Shown here: positions 46,835 to 57,139 of the stretch, in pieces | Numbering within the stretch: position 1 is the first letter of the stretch | Layout: every line of letters starts with the position of its first letter | DNA from: Cedecea davisae DSM 4568 | GTDB lineage: Bacteria; Pseudomonadota; Gammaproteobacteria; Enterobacterales; Enterobacteriaceae | Direction of reading: 5' to 3' | Assembly (NCBI RefSeq): GCF_000412335.2 | Contig: NZ_KE161030.1 | Location: forward strand, 1,754,240-1,818,239 | DNA: 64,000 nucleotides | The notes under the pieces: model-generated | The model's database searches: none | What the model was told of the DNA's origin: nothing | What the model saw: the letters and a program-made list of their open reading frames with translations, nothing else | Program-made: the position numbers and the translations under genes

Positions 46835-48007
46835 CTATTGCAGCGAGCGTATCCCGGCGATAAGCCGCTCAACGCCTGCCTCGAGCTTGATGCGCGGGCA
46901 ACCGGCGTTAAGGCGAATAAAACCGTTCCCTTCCACGCCGTAGGTGTAGCCCGGCATAATGGCGACTTTCTGCTGCTCGATAAGCACTTTTTGCAGTTCA
47001 CGGTCATCCAGCCCCAGCGGGCGCAAATCGACCCAGGCCAGATAAGTGGACTGCGGCGGCTGCCAGTTAAGCTCCGGGAAAGCCCGATTGAGGCTATCGG
47101 CTACAAACTGCAAATTGCTTTGCAGGTAAGCACGCAGGGCTTCGAGCCACGGCTCGCCTTCCTGATAGGCCGCGATGTGGGCGACAATCGCCAGCACCGC
47201 AGGGGATGAAAGACCGTCCTGGCCTTTCAGCACGTTCAGATAATGCTGGCGGTCTTCTTCATGATTGATCAGGCCGTAAGCGCCGGTCAGCGCCGGAATG
47301 TTGAAGCTTTTAGAGCCTGAAGTGAACAGCGCCCAGCCGCCGCGGCCGACTTCGCACCATGGAATGTGCCGGTTCTCGCCCCAGACCATATCCATGTGAA
47401 TTTCATCGCTAATCACCCGCACGCCGTGGAGTTCGCACAGGTCTGCCATCAGCTCAAGTTCTGCACGTGTCCACACTTTGCCGGTCGGGTTGTGCGGGCT
47501 GCACAGCAGCATAATTTTGCACTCGGGGCGGGCGAGCAGGGCTTCCAGCGCGGCCATGTCACACTGCCAGCCGTTCGCCGTATTTTGCAGCGGGGCGCTC
47601 AGGACCTGGCGCTGGTTCCCTTCTATCGCTTTATAGAATGCGTCGTAAGCCGGGGTATGGATCAGCACGCCGTCGCCGGGCTGAGACCACTGGCGTACCA
47701 GCTGCGAAACCATATAAATCACCGATGGGCCATAAACCACGCTTTCCGCGTCGATGGTGGAATTAAAGCGGCGCTGATACCAGTGGGCAATGGCTCCGAG
47801 GAAATCTTCGTTTTTCCAGCGGCTGTAGCCGAGCACGCCGTGGGCCAGGCGTTTTTGCAGGGCTTCAAGAATGCAGGGAGCGGTAGGAAAGTCCATATCG
47901 GAAATGGTGAAGGGGAGCAGGTCTGCCGCGCCGAAGCGGTCGGCAACGTAGTCCCACTGGGTACACCAGGTGCCGTGGCGGTCTACAGGAACAGAAAAAT
48001 CAAACAT
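46835..48007 (-). CDS. malY: MalY, PLP-dependent cystathionine beta-lyase and maltose regulon modulator
   Basis: 390 residues, the E. coli MalY length. It is a fold-type I aminotransferase: FTISDMDFPTAP at the N-terminus, LLCSPHNPTGKVWTRAEL, ISDEIHMDMVWG and the PLP lysine in TSGSKSFNIPAL. It cleaves cystathionine and also binds and inhibits MalT. It is the second gene of malXY. A short hairpin (GGGCGC/GCGCCC, 48028-48043) lies between malX and malY and may tune expression. Confidence 0.95.
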   Translation of the reverse strand: MFDFSVPVDRHGTWCTQWDYVADRFGAADLLPFTISDMDFPTAPCILEALQKRLAHGVLGYSRWKNEDFLGAIAHWYQRRFNSTIDAESVVYGPSVIYMVSQLVRQWSQPGDGVLIHTPAYDAFYKAIEGNQRQVLSAPLQNTANGWQCDMAALEALLARPECKIMLLCSPHNPTGKVWTRAELELMADLCELHGVRVISDEIHMDMVWGENRHIPWCEVGRGGWALFTSGSKSFNIPALTGAYGLINHEEDRQHYLNVLKGQDGLSSPAVLAIVAHIAAYQEGEPWLEALRAYLQSNLQFVADSLNRAFPELNWQPPQSTYLAWVDLRPLGLDDRELQKVLIEQQKVAIMPGYTYGVEGNGFIRLNAGCPRIKLEAGVERLIAGIRSLQ

Positions 48008-48051
48008 AAAGCCTCACAGCTAAAAAGGGCGCCTGAGCGCCCATTTATAGA

Positions 48052-49641
48052 TTAAGCCTCGACGGTTCGCATCAGGCCGACCATCTCATCTTTTACCGAC
48101 TGAACCTGCGGCCCGATAACGACCTGGAGGTTATGGTCGTTGAGCTGTACCACGCCGATAGCGCGGTTAGCCTTCAGGGCTGCGGTATCAACCAGCGTCA
48201 TATCTTTTACCGACAGGCGCAGGCGGGTGATGCAGTTATCAAGCGTGGTGATGTTATCGCTGCCGCCCAGCGCCGCCAGAATCGCCGGAACATTATAGCC
48301 GGACTTGCCAGGCTGGCCGATAACCGGTTTTTCAGCCGTGGTGGTTTCGATATCACGACCCGGCGTTTTGATATTAAAGCGGGTGATGGCGAAGCGGAAG
48401 ATGGCGTAGTAGCCAGCAAACCAGACCGCCGCCACTACCGGCACCATGTACCACTTGGTGGACAGGCCGTGCAGCACGCCGAAGACGAAGAAGTCGATAA
48501 TGTTGCCGTCGGTGTTGCCGATGGTGACGCCCAGCACGGACATTAAGGTGAAGCCGATACCCGTCAGCACGGCGTGGATGAGGTACAGCACCGGCGCGAC
48601 GAACAGGAACAGGAACTCGATTGGCTCGGTGGTGCCCCCGACTACGCAGGCGATAACGCCGGAAATCAGCAGGCCTTTAATCTTGTGGCGGTTTTCAGGG
48701 CGAGCGCAGTGGTACATCGCCAGCGCGGCGCCGGGCAGGCCGCCAAGGAAGGCAGGCATTTTACCCTGAGAAAGGAACTGGGTAGCGCTTTCAGAGAAAC
48801 CGTGGGTGGTCGGGCAGCTTAACTGAGCCTGGAAGATGGTCAGCGCGCCGCTTACGGTGTGGCCGCAGACGTCCATCGTGCCGCCCGCTTCGGTGAAGCG
48901 AATCAGGGCAACCAGGATGTGTTGCAGGCCGAACGGCAGCAGCAGACGTTCGCCGGTGCCGAAGATCATCGGTCCGAACACGCCAGCGCTGTGGATCATA
49001 TAGCCCAGAGCGTTGATCCCGGCGGCAAATACCGGCCAGATAAGCGGAATAACCAGGCCAACAAGGCCCATCACTACGGTGGTGATAATCGGGACGAAAC
49101 GTGTGCCGCCGAAGAAGGCCAGCGCATCCGGCAGGCGGATGTTATGGAAACGTTCATGCAGCAGGTAAACGATAATCCCGGCAATCACCGCCCCGAGAAT
49201 ACCGGTATCGATGGATTGAACGCCAAGCACGCTTTGAATGTTGTTGGCTTTCAGAATTGCGGCGTCGGTAGTCGGCAGAATTCCCTTGGCGGTGAGCCAG
49301 AAGTTAACCGCAAGGTTCATCACCATATAGCCGACGAAGCCCGCAAATGCGGCAACGCCCTTGTTTTCACGCGCCAGGCCAAGCGGGATGGCAATACAGA
49401 ACATCACCGGCAGGAAGCTGAAGGCGAATGAGCCCATTTTGCTCATCCAGGTGAAGATCAGCTGCAGGACAGGGTTGCCCAGTGCCGGAATTTCTGTAAT
49501 GACGTCGTGGCTGCTTAACGAGCTGCCGATGCCGAGCATGATGCCGCAGAACGACAGCAGCGCCACGGGTAACATAAAGGTTTTGCCGAGGTTCTGGAAA
49601 AATTCCCAAAGCGATTTTTTTTGTGGTGTATTAGCCGCCAT
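48052..49641 (-). CDS. malX: PTS EIICB component MalX
   Basis: 529 residues from the ATG at 49641 (GGAG five bases upstream); a GTG one codon earlier is the alternative. The IIC membrane domain occupies about residues 1-420, with FGTGERLLLPFGLQHI, QAQLSCPTTHGFSES and the sugar-binding GGTTEPIEF. The IIB domain follows, with the phosphorylated cysteine in LDNCITRLRLSV. It transports and phosphorylates glucose or maltose-type sugars. It is expressed from the MalI-controlled promoter. Confidence 0.95.
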   Translation of the reverse strand: MAANTPQKKSLWEFFQNLGKTFMLPVALLSFCGIMLGIGSSLSSHDVITEIPALGNPVLQLIFTWMSKMGSFAFSFLPVMFCIAIPLGLARENKGVAAFAGFVGYMVMNLAVNFWLTAKGILPTTDAAILKANNIQSVLGVQSIDTGILGAVIAGIIVYLLHERFHNIRLPDALAFFGGTRFVPIITTVVMGLVGLVIPLIWPVFAAGINALGYMIHSAGVFGPMIFGTGERLLLPFGLQHILVALIRFTEAGGTMDVCGHTVSGALTIFQAQLSCPTTHGFSESATQFLSQGKMPAFLGGLPGAALAMYHCARPENRHKIKGLLISGVIACVVGGTTEPIEFLFLFVAPVLYLIHAVLTGIGFTLMSVLGVTIGNTDGNIIDFFVFGVLHGLSTKWYMVPVVAAVWFAGYYAIFRFAITRFNIKTPGRDIETTTAEKPVIGQPGKSGYNVPAILAALGGSDNITTLDNCITRLRLSVKDMTLVDTAALKANRAIGVVQLNDHNLQVVIGPQVQSVKDEMVGLMRTVEA

Positions 49642-49697
49642 CACGACTCCTTGACCCGGTTAAAATGAGATGTTGAGTAACGAAAGTTTGGCGATGA

Positions 49698-49709
49698 TAA
49701 AACGTTTTA
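49698..49709. promoter_or_regulatory. MalI operator, malX-proximal
   Basis: The perfect palindrome TAAAACGTTTTA, extended as GATAAAACGTTTTACC. It matches the known MalI operator core (GATAAAACGTTTTATC in E. coli). It lies 57 bp upstream of the malX start. Confidence 0.85.
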
Positions 49710-49720
49710 CCAAACTTTAT

Positions 49721-49736
49721 CGTGAGGACGATCGCA
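49721..49736. promoter_or_regulatory. Possible CRP site between malX and malI
   Basis: CGTGAGGACGATCGCA keeps the GTGA-N6-TCGCA layout of CRP sites, with two changes from consensus. E. coli malX and malI are known to be CRP-dependent. It lies between the two MalI operators. Confidence 0.5.
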
Positions 49737-49776
49737 GAATTACCGCGCATAATGAAGCTTAATATGCCAGCATAAG

Positions 49777-49788
49777 TAAAACGTTTTA
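49777..49788. promoter_or_regulatory. MalI operator, malI-proximal
   Basis: The second perfect TAAAACGTTTTA, centred 79 bp from the first and 39 bp upstream of the malI ATG. Paired sites suggest repression of both malXY and malI. Confidence 0.85.
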
Positions 49789-49827
49789 TCTTTATATTTA
49801 CCGATTCACGGAGGATCTGACTTAACG

Positions 49828-50862
49828 ATGTCGACGCTGACCAAAAGAATCACTATTAACGAGGTTGCCGAAGCCGCAGGCGTATCGGTGACCACGGTAT
49901 CGCTGGTCCTTAGCGGCAAGGGGAGGATCTCCACCGCCACCGGCCAGCGGGTCAATGAAGCCATCGAAAAGTTAGGGTTTGTGCGTAACCGCCAGGCGGC
50001 GTCGCTGCGCGGCGGGCAGAGCGGCGTAATTGGTCTGATCGTGCGTGATTTGTGTAACCCGTTTTATGCCGAGTTAACCGCCGGGCTGACCGAGGCCCTG
50101 GAGCAGCAGGGGCAGTTGCTGTTTCTCACCCAAAGCGGCAGCAAAGGGCAGCATATGCAGCGCTGCTTCGACACCTTAGTGTCGCAGGGCGTGGACGGCA
50201 TTATTATCGCCGGGGCGGCTGGGCAGGGGGCAGACCTGCGTGAAATGGCGGCGCAGAATAAACTGCCGCTGGTTTTTGCCTCCCGCGCCAGCTATCTCGA
50301 TGAAGTGGATATTATCCGGCCGGACAATATGCAGGCCGCGCAAATGGTGACCGAACATCTGATTAAGCGCGGGCACCAGCGTATAGCCTGGCTTGGCGGG
50401 CGCAGTTCATCCCTGACGCGGGCCGAGCGGCTGGGCGGCTTTTGCGCCACCCTGATGCAGCACGGCTTACCGTTCCACAGCGACTGGATCCTCGAATGCG
50501 AGCCGAGCCAGAAGCAGGCGGCGGACGCGATAACTGAATTGTTGCACAATTTTCCGACCATCAGCGCGGTGGTCTGCCACAACAGCACGGTGGCGATGGG
50601 CGCGTGGTTTGGCCTGACACGTGCTGGCTGGCAGATGGGCGGCGGCAGCGTGGACAGCTATTATGACAGGCATATCGCCCTTGCGGCCTTTGCCGAAGTG
50701 GGCGAAGACGACCTGGATGATGTCCCGATGACGTGGGTAACGACTCCGGCCAGAGAAATTGGGCGCAGTGCGGCACAGCGTATTCTCCAGCGCGGCCAGG
50801 AGAGCGAAGTTGCCTTTAGCAATCAGATAATGCCCGCCCGCCTGATAACCATCAAAAACTGA
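49828..50862 (+). CDS. malI: LacI-family repressor MalI
   Basis: 344 residues. The helix-turn-helix is ITINEVAEAAGVSVTTVSLV at residues 8-27, with the hinge helix AASLRGG. The periplasmic-binding-protein-like effector domain follows (GVIGLIVRDLCNPFY; DGIIIAG; AWLGGRSSSLTRAERLGGF). It is divergent from malXY, as in E. coli, and two operators lie between them. GGAGG lies rather far (about 12 bases) from the ATG. Confidence 0.95.
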   Translation: MSTLTKRITINEVAEAAGVSVTTVSLVLSGKGRISTATGQRVNEAIEKLGFVRNRQAASLRGGQSGVIGLIVRDLCNPFYAELTAGLTEALEQQGQLLFLTQSGSKGQHMQRCFDTLVSQGVDGIIIAGAAGQGADLREMAAQNKLPLVFASRASYLDEVDIIRPDNMQAAQMVTEHLIKRGHQRIAWLGGRSSSLTRAERLGGFCATLMQHGLPFHSDWILECEPSQKQAADAITELLHNFPTISAVVCHNSTVAMGAWFGLTRAGWQMGGGSVDSYYDRHIALAAFAEVGEDDLDDVPMTWVTTPAREIGRSAAQRILQRGQESEVAFSNQIMPARLITIKN

Positions 50863-50930
50863 TCTTCCCCGAACGCTGGAAGGGATTGTGCGCCATGAAA
50901 GAATTATGCCGGATGGCCGCGAGGGACTAA

Positions 50931-50962
50931 AAAAATAGCCAGTCATTCGACTGGCTATTTTT
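50931..50962. terminator. Bidirectional terminator between malI and ydgA
   Basis: AAAAATAGCCAGT pairs with ACTGGCTATTTTT around CATTCG. A and T runs on each side serve both converging genes. Confidence 0.92.
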
Positions 50963-50966
50963 AAGC

Positions 50967-52520
50967 TTACTGCTGAGGAGCCGGAGCGGCATCCTGAGGC
51001 TGAGGAACGGCATCGCTGTCGTTATCCTGTCCCGCCGGGCCGCCGAGGCCTGCCGGCAGGGCAAACATGCTAAACAGTTCGCCCAGAGACATTTGCTCGC
51101 CGTTCAGGGAGGCTTTCCCCGTGCCGTATTGCAGGCTGGTGGTGATGTTGTCGCCGTCAACTTTAGTGACGCGGAACATCTGGCCCATTGCCGCGAGGCC
51201 TTTGATCTGCTGGCTTGCCAGTTTACCCGCTTCATCCTGGTTGTAGCCTTCCAGTTGAGCAATCTGGGTCATCATTTCGGTTGCCATCGGCATCGGAATA
51301 ACCAGCTTCGCGTCAAGAGACTTCACATAGCGGTCCAGCTGTTCTTCCGGCGTGTTGGCCGGGCCGGTTACGCCCTGCGGATCTTTCATAAACAGCGACA
51401 GGTTGAAGCTGGACTCGCCTTTTGCGTTCTTCCAGCTCAGCGGCGCGACGGTAATTGTCGGGTTGCCTTTCAGCAGCAGCGGCAGGTTAGCGCCAAGCAA
51501 TTCAACGGACTTCTGCTGATACAGCTCAGGATTTTGCTGCAACGCCGGGTCGGTCATTAATTGCTGCACGCCAGCGTTATATTTCTGGGTGAATTCACGC
51601 AGCGCGGCGGCGTCGATATTGCCCACTTTCAACGTCAGTTTGCCGCTGCCCATATTCTGGCTTTGCACTTTAAGCGCGTCCAGGCTGTAGTCGAACTGGC
51701 CGGTGAAGTGTTTTTTATCGTCCTGAACGTCGGTTTTGGCGTTGAGGTTAAACCCTTCCACCACAGCAATTTCTTTACCATCCACCACCATCGAGAGCTT
51801 ATCTACAGTGGCTTTTTGTGAGCCAACGCGCTGGTCGAACAGGCTGCGCTTGCTGTCACCGTCGGTTTTGATGCCGTTGAATGAAAGCTGAACGCGCTGG
51901 CCGTATTCGTTAACGGTATTGATAAGCCCGCTATCGGCAGAACCGGAAAGCGTAATTTCATTGCCGGAGCCGTCAACATCGGCGTTCAGTTTAGCTCCGC
52001 TGAAGCTGAACTTGTTTTCGCCTTCGGTGGCGTCGATGGCCGCCAGCGTGATGTCAGAGGAGGTTGCTCCGCTATAGCCCACCCGGGTTTCCACTTCAAC
52101 AGGCTGTTTGTCTTTGGTCAGGGTGAACAGTTGTTTGGTAATGTCGGTGTTCACAAGCTCGGTGTGGATAGACGCCATGCTCGGGATCGGGTTGAATTTC
52201 TTCAGCTGAGCGAACGGGAACGGGCCGTGATCGATGGTTTCGTTAAATAATACGCTTTGCTCCGGGGTCAGCAGCGCATTTTTGGTACCGGCAGCCTGTT
52301 TAACAACCAGCTGCACGCTGCTGTGGAACAGGCCGCGTTTATAGTTCTGATAGCTCAGAACCAGCCCTGATTCTGGCGCCGAGTTTTTGATCTCCGCATT
52401 GGCGTTATCGATCATTTCGGCCATACGGCCTTCGAGCTGTTTGCCCGTAAACCAGGCTCCGCCGGTCCACACTACGCCCAGCGCCACAATTACCCCAACC
52501 GCAACCAGAGATTTTTTCAT
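50967..52520 (-). CDS. ydgA: DUF945 family inner-membrane protein YdgA
   Basis: 517 residues from the ATG at 52520 (MKKSLVAVGVIVALGV), matching the E. coli start. The frame continues to 52562, and an ATG at 52535 is possible because no strong ribosome-binding site marks any of them. One N-terminal membrane anchor (about residues 4-24) is followed by a long periplasmic beta-rich domain with NYKRGLFHSSVQL, DHGPFPFAQLKK and SMASI. The C-terminus is rich in Gln, Ala and Pro. Its function is unknown. The E. coli uid genes that would lie between malI and ydgA are absent. Confidence 0.9.
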   Translation of the reverse strand: MKKSLVAVGVIVALGVVWTGGAWFTGKQLEGRMAEMIDNANAEIKNSAPESGLVLSYQNYKRGLFHSSVQLVVKQAAGTKNALLTPEQSVLFNETIDHGPFPFAQLKKFNPIPSMASIHTELVNTDITKQLFTLTKDKQPVEVETRVGYSGATSSDITLAAIDATEGENKFSFSGAKLNADVDGSGNEITLSGSADSGLINTVNEYGQRVQLSFNGIKTDGDSKRSLFDQRVGSQKATVDKLSMVVDGKEIAVVEGFNLNAKTDVQDDKKHFTGQFDYSLDALKVQSQNMGSGKLTLKVGNIDAAALREFTQKYNAGVQQLMTDPALQQNPELYQQKSVELLGANLPLLLKGNPTITVAPLSWKNAKGESSFNLSLFMKDPQGVTGPANTPEEQLDRYVKSLDAKLVIPMPMATEMMTQIAQLEGYNQDEAGKLASQQIKGLAAMGQMFRVTKVDGDNITTSLQYGTGKASLNGEQMSLGELFSMFALPAGLGGPAGQDNDSDAVPQPQDAAPAPQQ

Positions 52521-52646
52521 CGTATCATTGTCCATGTTAAGAAGCCGGTAGCCGTCCTCCACCGGGCGAATGAAAAACGCCTGATGACAGGCGTTTTCGT
52601 AAACGTAGACTCTAGCTTAGCAATCCGCGCTAAAAAGATCAGTAAG

Positions 52647-53822
52647 TTAAAGTTTGTTAAACACTCGCGCTACCCGGCCAACGCCGCTGACCGCTACCGG
52701 CGACTCGTCGGCACCGATAAACGCCGACTCGCCCGGCTTCAGCACCAGTCGCTGCCGGTCTTTACTCAGGACGGCTTCTCCTTCCACGCAGAACACGATG
52801 GCCGCGCTCTGCTGGGCCAGCGTCGATTCCTGAGCGCTCAGGTCGTGCAGGGAGAAAGCGAAGTCGTCCACCGGGATCGGGAAGTCCAGTTCGCTGCCGT
52901 TTTTCTGCGGCTGAGTAAGCAGCTGGTCGGCCGGTTTTGGCTCAAATTTAACGTTGGCAACAAGCTCAGGGATATCGATGTATTTTGGCGTTAACCCCGC
53001 GCGCAGCACGTTGTCGGAGTTGGCCATAACCTCCAGCGCTACGCCGTTCAGGTAGGCGTGCGGCGTTTCGGCGAACAGGAACATGGCTTCGCCTGGCTCA
53101 AGCTTAACCACGTTGAGCAGCAGAGGGGAGAACAGGCCGCTGTCGTCCGGGTAGAATTCGGAGATCACGCGGATGGTTTCCCATGGCTCGCCCTGTTGGC
53201 TGTTCAGCGCCGCTTTTAACACGCCTAAAGCCAGCGCTTTTTCTTCACCCTGCATATTCAGCAGACCGGCAAACAGCTTAGCCAGGCCATCGGCGTCCGG
53301 CTGTTGCAGGAAGTGAGCAATTAAAGGGTGCGCCCCGGCAACCGGCTGTAGCAGGGAAACTATGTCGGAGAATTCGCGGAAGGCGTTCATCGCAAGGAAC
53401 GGCGTTAAGGCAAACACCAGCTCCGGTTTATGGTTAGGATCTTTGTAGTTGCGCTCTGCGGCGTCCAGCGGAATGCCCGCTGCGTTTTCTTTCGCAAAAC
53501 CAATTTCAGAGGCTTTTTTGTTCGGGTGAACCTGAATAGAGAGCGGCTGGGCAGCACACAGCACTTTGAACAGGAACGGCAGCTCGCCAAAACGCTCGGC
53601 CACGGCTTTGCCGAGTAAAGTCGGCTGGTCGGCATCAATTATTTCGCGCAGCGAGTGCTGTTTACCGTCGGCTGAGGTGACTTTTGAGCTACTCTTTGGA
53701 TGGGCACCCATCCACAGCTCGGCCATCGGTTTATGTTCCGGGTTGGCTACGCCGTACAGTTCCGTCAGCGCCGTCTTACTTCCCCAGGCATAATTTTGTA
53801 CCGCATTGATCAATTTTTGCAT
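52647..53822 (-). CDS. manA: Mannose-6-phosphate isomerase
   Basis: 391 residues. Type I phosphomannose isomerase: YAWGSKTALTELYG at the N-terminus, the zinc-binding SIQVHPNKKASE, EDPNHKPELVFAL-like NYKDPNHKPELVFALTPFLA, and FLFAETPHAYLNGVALEVMANSDN. It interconverts fructose-6-P and mannose-6-P for mannose use and GDP-mannose synthesis. AGGGACC precedes the ATG. It is divergent from fumA, as in E. coli. Confidence 0.96.
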   Translation of the reverse strand: MQKLINAVQNYAWGSKTALTELYGVANPEHKPMAELWMGAHPKSSSKVTSADGKQHSLREIIDADQPTLLGKAVAERFGELPFLFKVLCAAQPLSIQVHPNKKASEIGFAKENAAGIPLDAAERNYKDPNHKPELVFALTPFLAMNAFREFSDIVSLLQPVAGAHPLIAHFLQQPDADGLAKLFAGLLNMQGEEKALALGVLKAALNSQQGEPWETIRVISEFYPDDSGLFSPLLLNVVKLEPGEAMFLFAETPHAYLNGVALEVMANSDNVLRAGLTPKYIDIPELVANVKFEPKPADQLLTQPQKNGSELDFPIPVDDFAFSLHDLSAQESTLAQQSAAIVFCVEGEAVLSKDRQRLVLKPGESAFIGADESPVAVSGVGRVARVFNKL

Positions 53823-54028
53823 TTCTGGTCCCTGTAATCATTTAGTCGAAGTTTCAGTTATTAAAGCAATTATCCGCGGGGAAGTAACCAGGGCAACAAA
53901 AAGTCGTATTAGTCTCAGTTTCTGTTAAAAAATTGTGTAGGATGTTATGACTTGTTTTTGGAACACAGCGCGAAATTCTGTGCTGAACAATAAAAATTAA
54001 CATTACTGTTGTCGCAAGTGAGAGAAAT

Positions 54029-55675
54029 ATGTCGAATAAACCCTTTCATTATCAGGAGCCGTTCCCGCTCCAAAAAGACCCAACCGAATACTACCTGCTG
54101 AGCTCCGACTACGTTTCCGTTGCCGAGTTTGACGGCCAGCAAATCCTTAAAGTTGACCCTAAAGCCCTGACGCTGCTGGCTCAGCATGCCTTCCACGACG
54201 CATCCTTTATGCTGCGCCCCGCTCACCAGCAGCAGGTGGCCGATATTCTTGCCGATCCGGAAGCCAGCGAAAACGATAAGTACGTGGCGCTGCAATTCCT
54301 GCGCAACTCGGACATCGCCGCGAAAGGCATTCTGCCGACCTGCCAGGATACCGGCACCGCGATTATCATGGGCAAGAAGGGCCAGCGTGTCTGGACCGGC
54401 GGCGGGGATGAAGAAGCGCTGTCCCGCGGGGTGTACAACACCTTTATCGAAGATAACCTGCGCTACTCCCAGAACGCCGCGCTGGATATGTACAAAGAGG
54501 TCAACACTGGCACCAACCTGCCTGCGCAGATTGACCTCTACAGCGTGGACGGGGACGAATATAAGTTCCTGTGTATCGCCAAAGGCGGCGGCTCGGCCAA
54601 CAAAACCTACCTTTACCAGGAAACCAAGGCGCTTATTACTCCGGCGAAGCTGAAAGACTACCTGGTTGAGAAAATGCGTACGCTCGGCACCGCGGCCTGC
54701 CCACCGTACCACGTTGCGTTCGTTATCGGCGGCACTTCCGCAGAAGCTACGCTGAAAACCGTGAAGCTGGCCTCGACTAAATACTACGACGGCCTGCCGA
54801 CGGAAGGTAACGAGTACGGGCAGGCTTTCCGCGACGTACAGCTGGAAGAAGAACTGCTGAAAGAGGCGCAAAATCTTGGCCTCGGCGCACAATTTGGCGG
54901 GAAATACTTCGCTCACGACATCCGCGTTCTGCGCTTGCCGCGCCACGGCGCGTCCTGCCCGGTCGGTATGGGCGTGTCCTGCTCTGCGGACCGTAATATC
55001 AAAGCCAAAATCAACAAAGATGGCATCTGGCTTGAAAAACTGGAGCATAACCCTGGGAAATACATCCCGGAAGAGCTGCGCCAGGCCGGTGAAGGCGAAG
55101 CGGTAAAAGTGAACCTGAATCGCCCGATGAAAGAGATCCTCGCTCAGCTGTCGGACTTCCCGGTTTCAACCCGCCTGTCGCTGACCGGCACCATCATTGT
55201 GGGGCGTGATATCGCCCACGCTAAGCTCAAAGAACGTCTTGATAACGGCGAAGAACTGCCGCAGTACGTGAAAGATCACCCGATTTACTACGCAGGTCCG
55301 GCGAAAACGCCGGACGGTTATGCATCCGGCTCTCTGGGGCCGACAACCGCAGGCCGTATGGACTCCTACGTGGATCAACTCCAGGCCAACGGCGGCAGCA
55401 TGATAATGCTGGCGAAAGGCAACCGCAGCCAGCAGGTGACCGACGCCTGCCACAAACACGGCGGCTTCTACCTCGGCAGTATCGGTGGTCCGGCGGCGGT
55501 GCTGGCGCAAAACAGCATCAAGAGCCTTGAATGTGTGGAGTACCCGGAACTGGGTATGGAAGCTATCTGGAAAATTGAAGTGGAAGACTTCCCGGCGTTT
55601 ATCCTGGTGGATGACAAAGGTAACGACTTCTTCCAGAAGATTCAGGCTTCACAGTGCTCTCGATGCGTTAAGTAA
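54029..55675 (+). CDS. fumA: Fumarase A (class I, iron-sulfur)
   Basis: 548 residues. Class I fumarase features: [18 protein letters not shown] with the first cluster cysteine, [32 protein letters not shown], and the C-terminal swivel domain with [25 protein letters not shown]. Three cysteines hold the catalytic [4Fe-4S] cluster. It interconverts fumarate and malate in the citric-acid cycle. Confidence 0.96.
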   Translation: MSNKPFHYQEPFPLQKDPTEYYLLSSDYVSVAEFDGQQILKVDPKALTLLAQHAFHDASFMLRPAHQQQVADILADPEASENDKYVALQFLRNSDIAAKGILPTCQDTGTAIIMGKKGQRVWTGGGDEEALSRGVYNTFIEDNLRYSQNAALDMYKEVNTGTNLPAQIDLYSVDGDEYKFLCIAKGGGSANKTYLYQETKALITPAKLKDYLVEKMRTLGTAACPPYHVAFVIGGTSAEATLKTVKLASTKYYDGLPTEGNEYGQAFRDVQLEEELLKEAQNLGLGAQFGGKYFAHDIRVLRLPRHGASCPVGMGVSCSADRNIKAKINKDGIWLEKLEHNPGKYIPEELRQAGEGEAVKVNLNRPMKEILAQLSDFPVSTRLSLTGTIIVGRDIAHAKLKERLDNGEELPQYVKDHPIYYAGPAKTPDGYASGSLGPTTAGRMDSYVDQLQANGGSMIMLAKGNRSQQVTDACHKHGGFYLGSIGGPAAVLAQNSIKSLECVEYPELGMEAIWKIEVEDFPAFILVDDKGNDFFQKIQASQCSRCVK

Positions 55676-55681
55676 TACCCG

Positions 55682-55707
55682 AGCCGCCCTCCGTGGCGGC
55701 TTTTTTT
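55682..55707 (+). terminator. Terminator between fumA and fumC
   Basis: AGCCGCC and GGCGGCT pair around CTCCGT and are followed by seven T. It partly insulates fumC, which has AAGGAG just after it. Confidence 0.9.
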
Positions 55708-55725
55708 ATCGCAAAGGAGAAAGAA

Positions 55726-57123
55726 ATGGCATCCAGTCGCAGTGAAAAAGATTCAATGGGCGCAATCGATGTACCCGCAGATAAACTGTGGGGCGCGCAG
55801 ACCCAGCGGTCACTTGAACACTTCCGCATCTCTACCGAGAAAATGCCAACCGAGCTTATCCGGGCGCTGGCGCTGACCAAACGTGCGGCAGCGAAGGTCA
55901 ACGTCGACCTCGGCCTACTGCCTGCCGACCGGGGTACGGCGGTTATCGCGGCCGCGGATGAAGTGCTGGCGGGGAAACACCCCGATGAATTTCCGCTAGC
56001 CATCTGGCAGACCGGCTCAGGCACCCAGAGCAATATGAACATGAATGAAGTCCTGGCGAACCGTGCCAGCGAAATTCTGGGTGGCGTGCGCGGCATGGAG
56101 CGACTGGTGCATCCGAATGATGACGTTAACAAAAGTCAGAGTTCAAACGACGTATTCCCGACCGCAATGCACGTTGCGGCAATTATTGCGGTACGCGAGC
56201 ATTTGCTGCCGCAGTTAAAAGTGCTGAAGCAGACGCTGGCGCAAAAAGCGGATGCGTTTAAAGATATCGTAAAAATTGGGCGAACCCACCTGCAGGATGC
56301 GACGCCGCTGACTCTCGGCCAGGAGATTTCTGGCTGGGTGGCGATGCTGGAGCATAATCTGAAGCATATCGAGCATAGCCTGCCGCACCTCGCGGAACTG
56401 GCGCTTGGCGGGACGGCTGTAGGGACGGGGCTGAATACTCATCCTGAATATGCGGTGCGCGTGGCGAAAGAACTTGCTGACTTTACTAAGCAGCCGTTTG
56501 TGACCGCGCCAAACAAGTTTGAAGCTCTGGCCACCTGCGATGCGCTGGTACATTCCCACGGTGCGTTGAAAGGGCTGGCATCTTCCCTGATGAAGATTGC
56601 CAACGATGTTCGCTGGCTGGCTTCCGGGCCGCGCTGCGGCATCGGCGAGCTGTCCATCCCGGAAAACGAGCCGGGCAGTTCCATCATGCCGGGGAAAGTG
56701 AACCCAACCCAGTGCGAGGCGATGACCATGCTCTGCTGCCAGGTGCTGGGCAACGACGTGGCGGTGAACATCGGGGGCGCTTCGGGCAACTTTGAACTGA
56801 ACGTTTACCGCCCGATGGTTATTCATAATTTCCTGCAATCGGTGCGCCTGCTGGCGGACGGCATGGAAAGCTTTAACGAGCACTGCGCGGTGGGCATTGA
56901 GCCGAACCGCGACCGCATCAGCCAGCTTCTGAATGAGTCGCTGATGCTGGTGACGGCGTTGAATACCCACATCGGCTACGACAAGGCTGCTGAAATCGCC
57001 AAAAAGGCCCATAAAGAGGGGCTGACCCTTAAGGCGTCTGCGCTCAAGCTCGGCTATCTCAGCGAAGAAGAGTTTGATGCCTGGGTGCGCCCGGAAGATA
57101 TGGTCGGCAGCATGAAGCCGTAA
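55726..57123 (+). CDS. fumC: Fumarase C (class II, iron-independent)
   Basis: 465 residues from the ATG at 55726, seven bases after AAGGAG. The frame extends upstream through the terminator but is not used. Motifs are [44 protein letters not shown] and the signature [15 protein letters not shown] containing the catalytic Ser loop. It is the stable fumarase used under oxidative stress or iron limitation, and in E. coli is SoxRS-regulated. Confidence 0.97.
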   Translation: MASSRSEKDSMGAIDVPADKLWGAQTQRSLEHFRISTEKMPTELIRALALTKRAAAKVNVDLGLLPADRGTAVIAAADEVLAGKHPDEFPLAIWQTGSGTQSNMNMNEVLANRASEILGGVRGMERLVHPNDDVNKSQSSNDVFPTAMHVAAIIAVREHLLPQLKVLKQTLAQKADAFKDIVKIGRTHLQDATPLTLGQEISGWVAMLEHNLKHIEHSLPHLAELALGGTAVGTGLNTHPEYAVRVAKELADFTKQPFVTAPNKFEALATCDALVHSHGALKGLASSLMKIANDVRWLASGPRCGIGELSIPENEPGSSIMPGKVNPTQCEAMTMLCCQVLGNDVAVNIGGASGNFELNVYRPMVIHNFLQSVRLLADGMESFNEHCAVGIEPNRDRISQLLNESLMLVTALNTHIGYDKAAEIAKKAHKEGLTLKASALKLGYLSEEEFDAWVRPEDMVGSMKP

Positions 57124-57139
57124 GTTTTCACCCGCAAAT

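Noticed and set aside
53945-55048. Minus-strand open frame of 367 codons opposite fumA
   Set aside because: An antisense shadow in codon-biased DNA; the fumA frame carries all the class I fumarase motifs.
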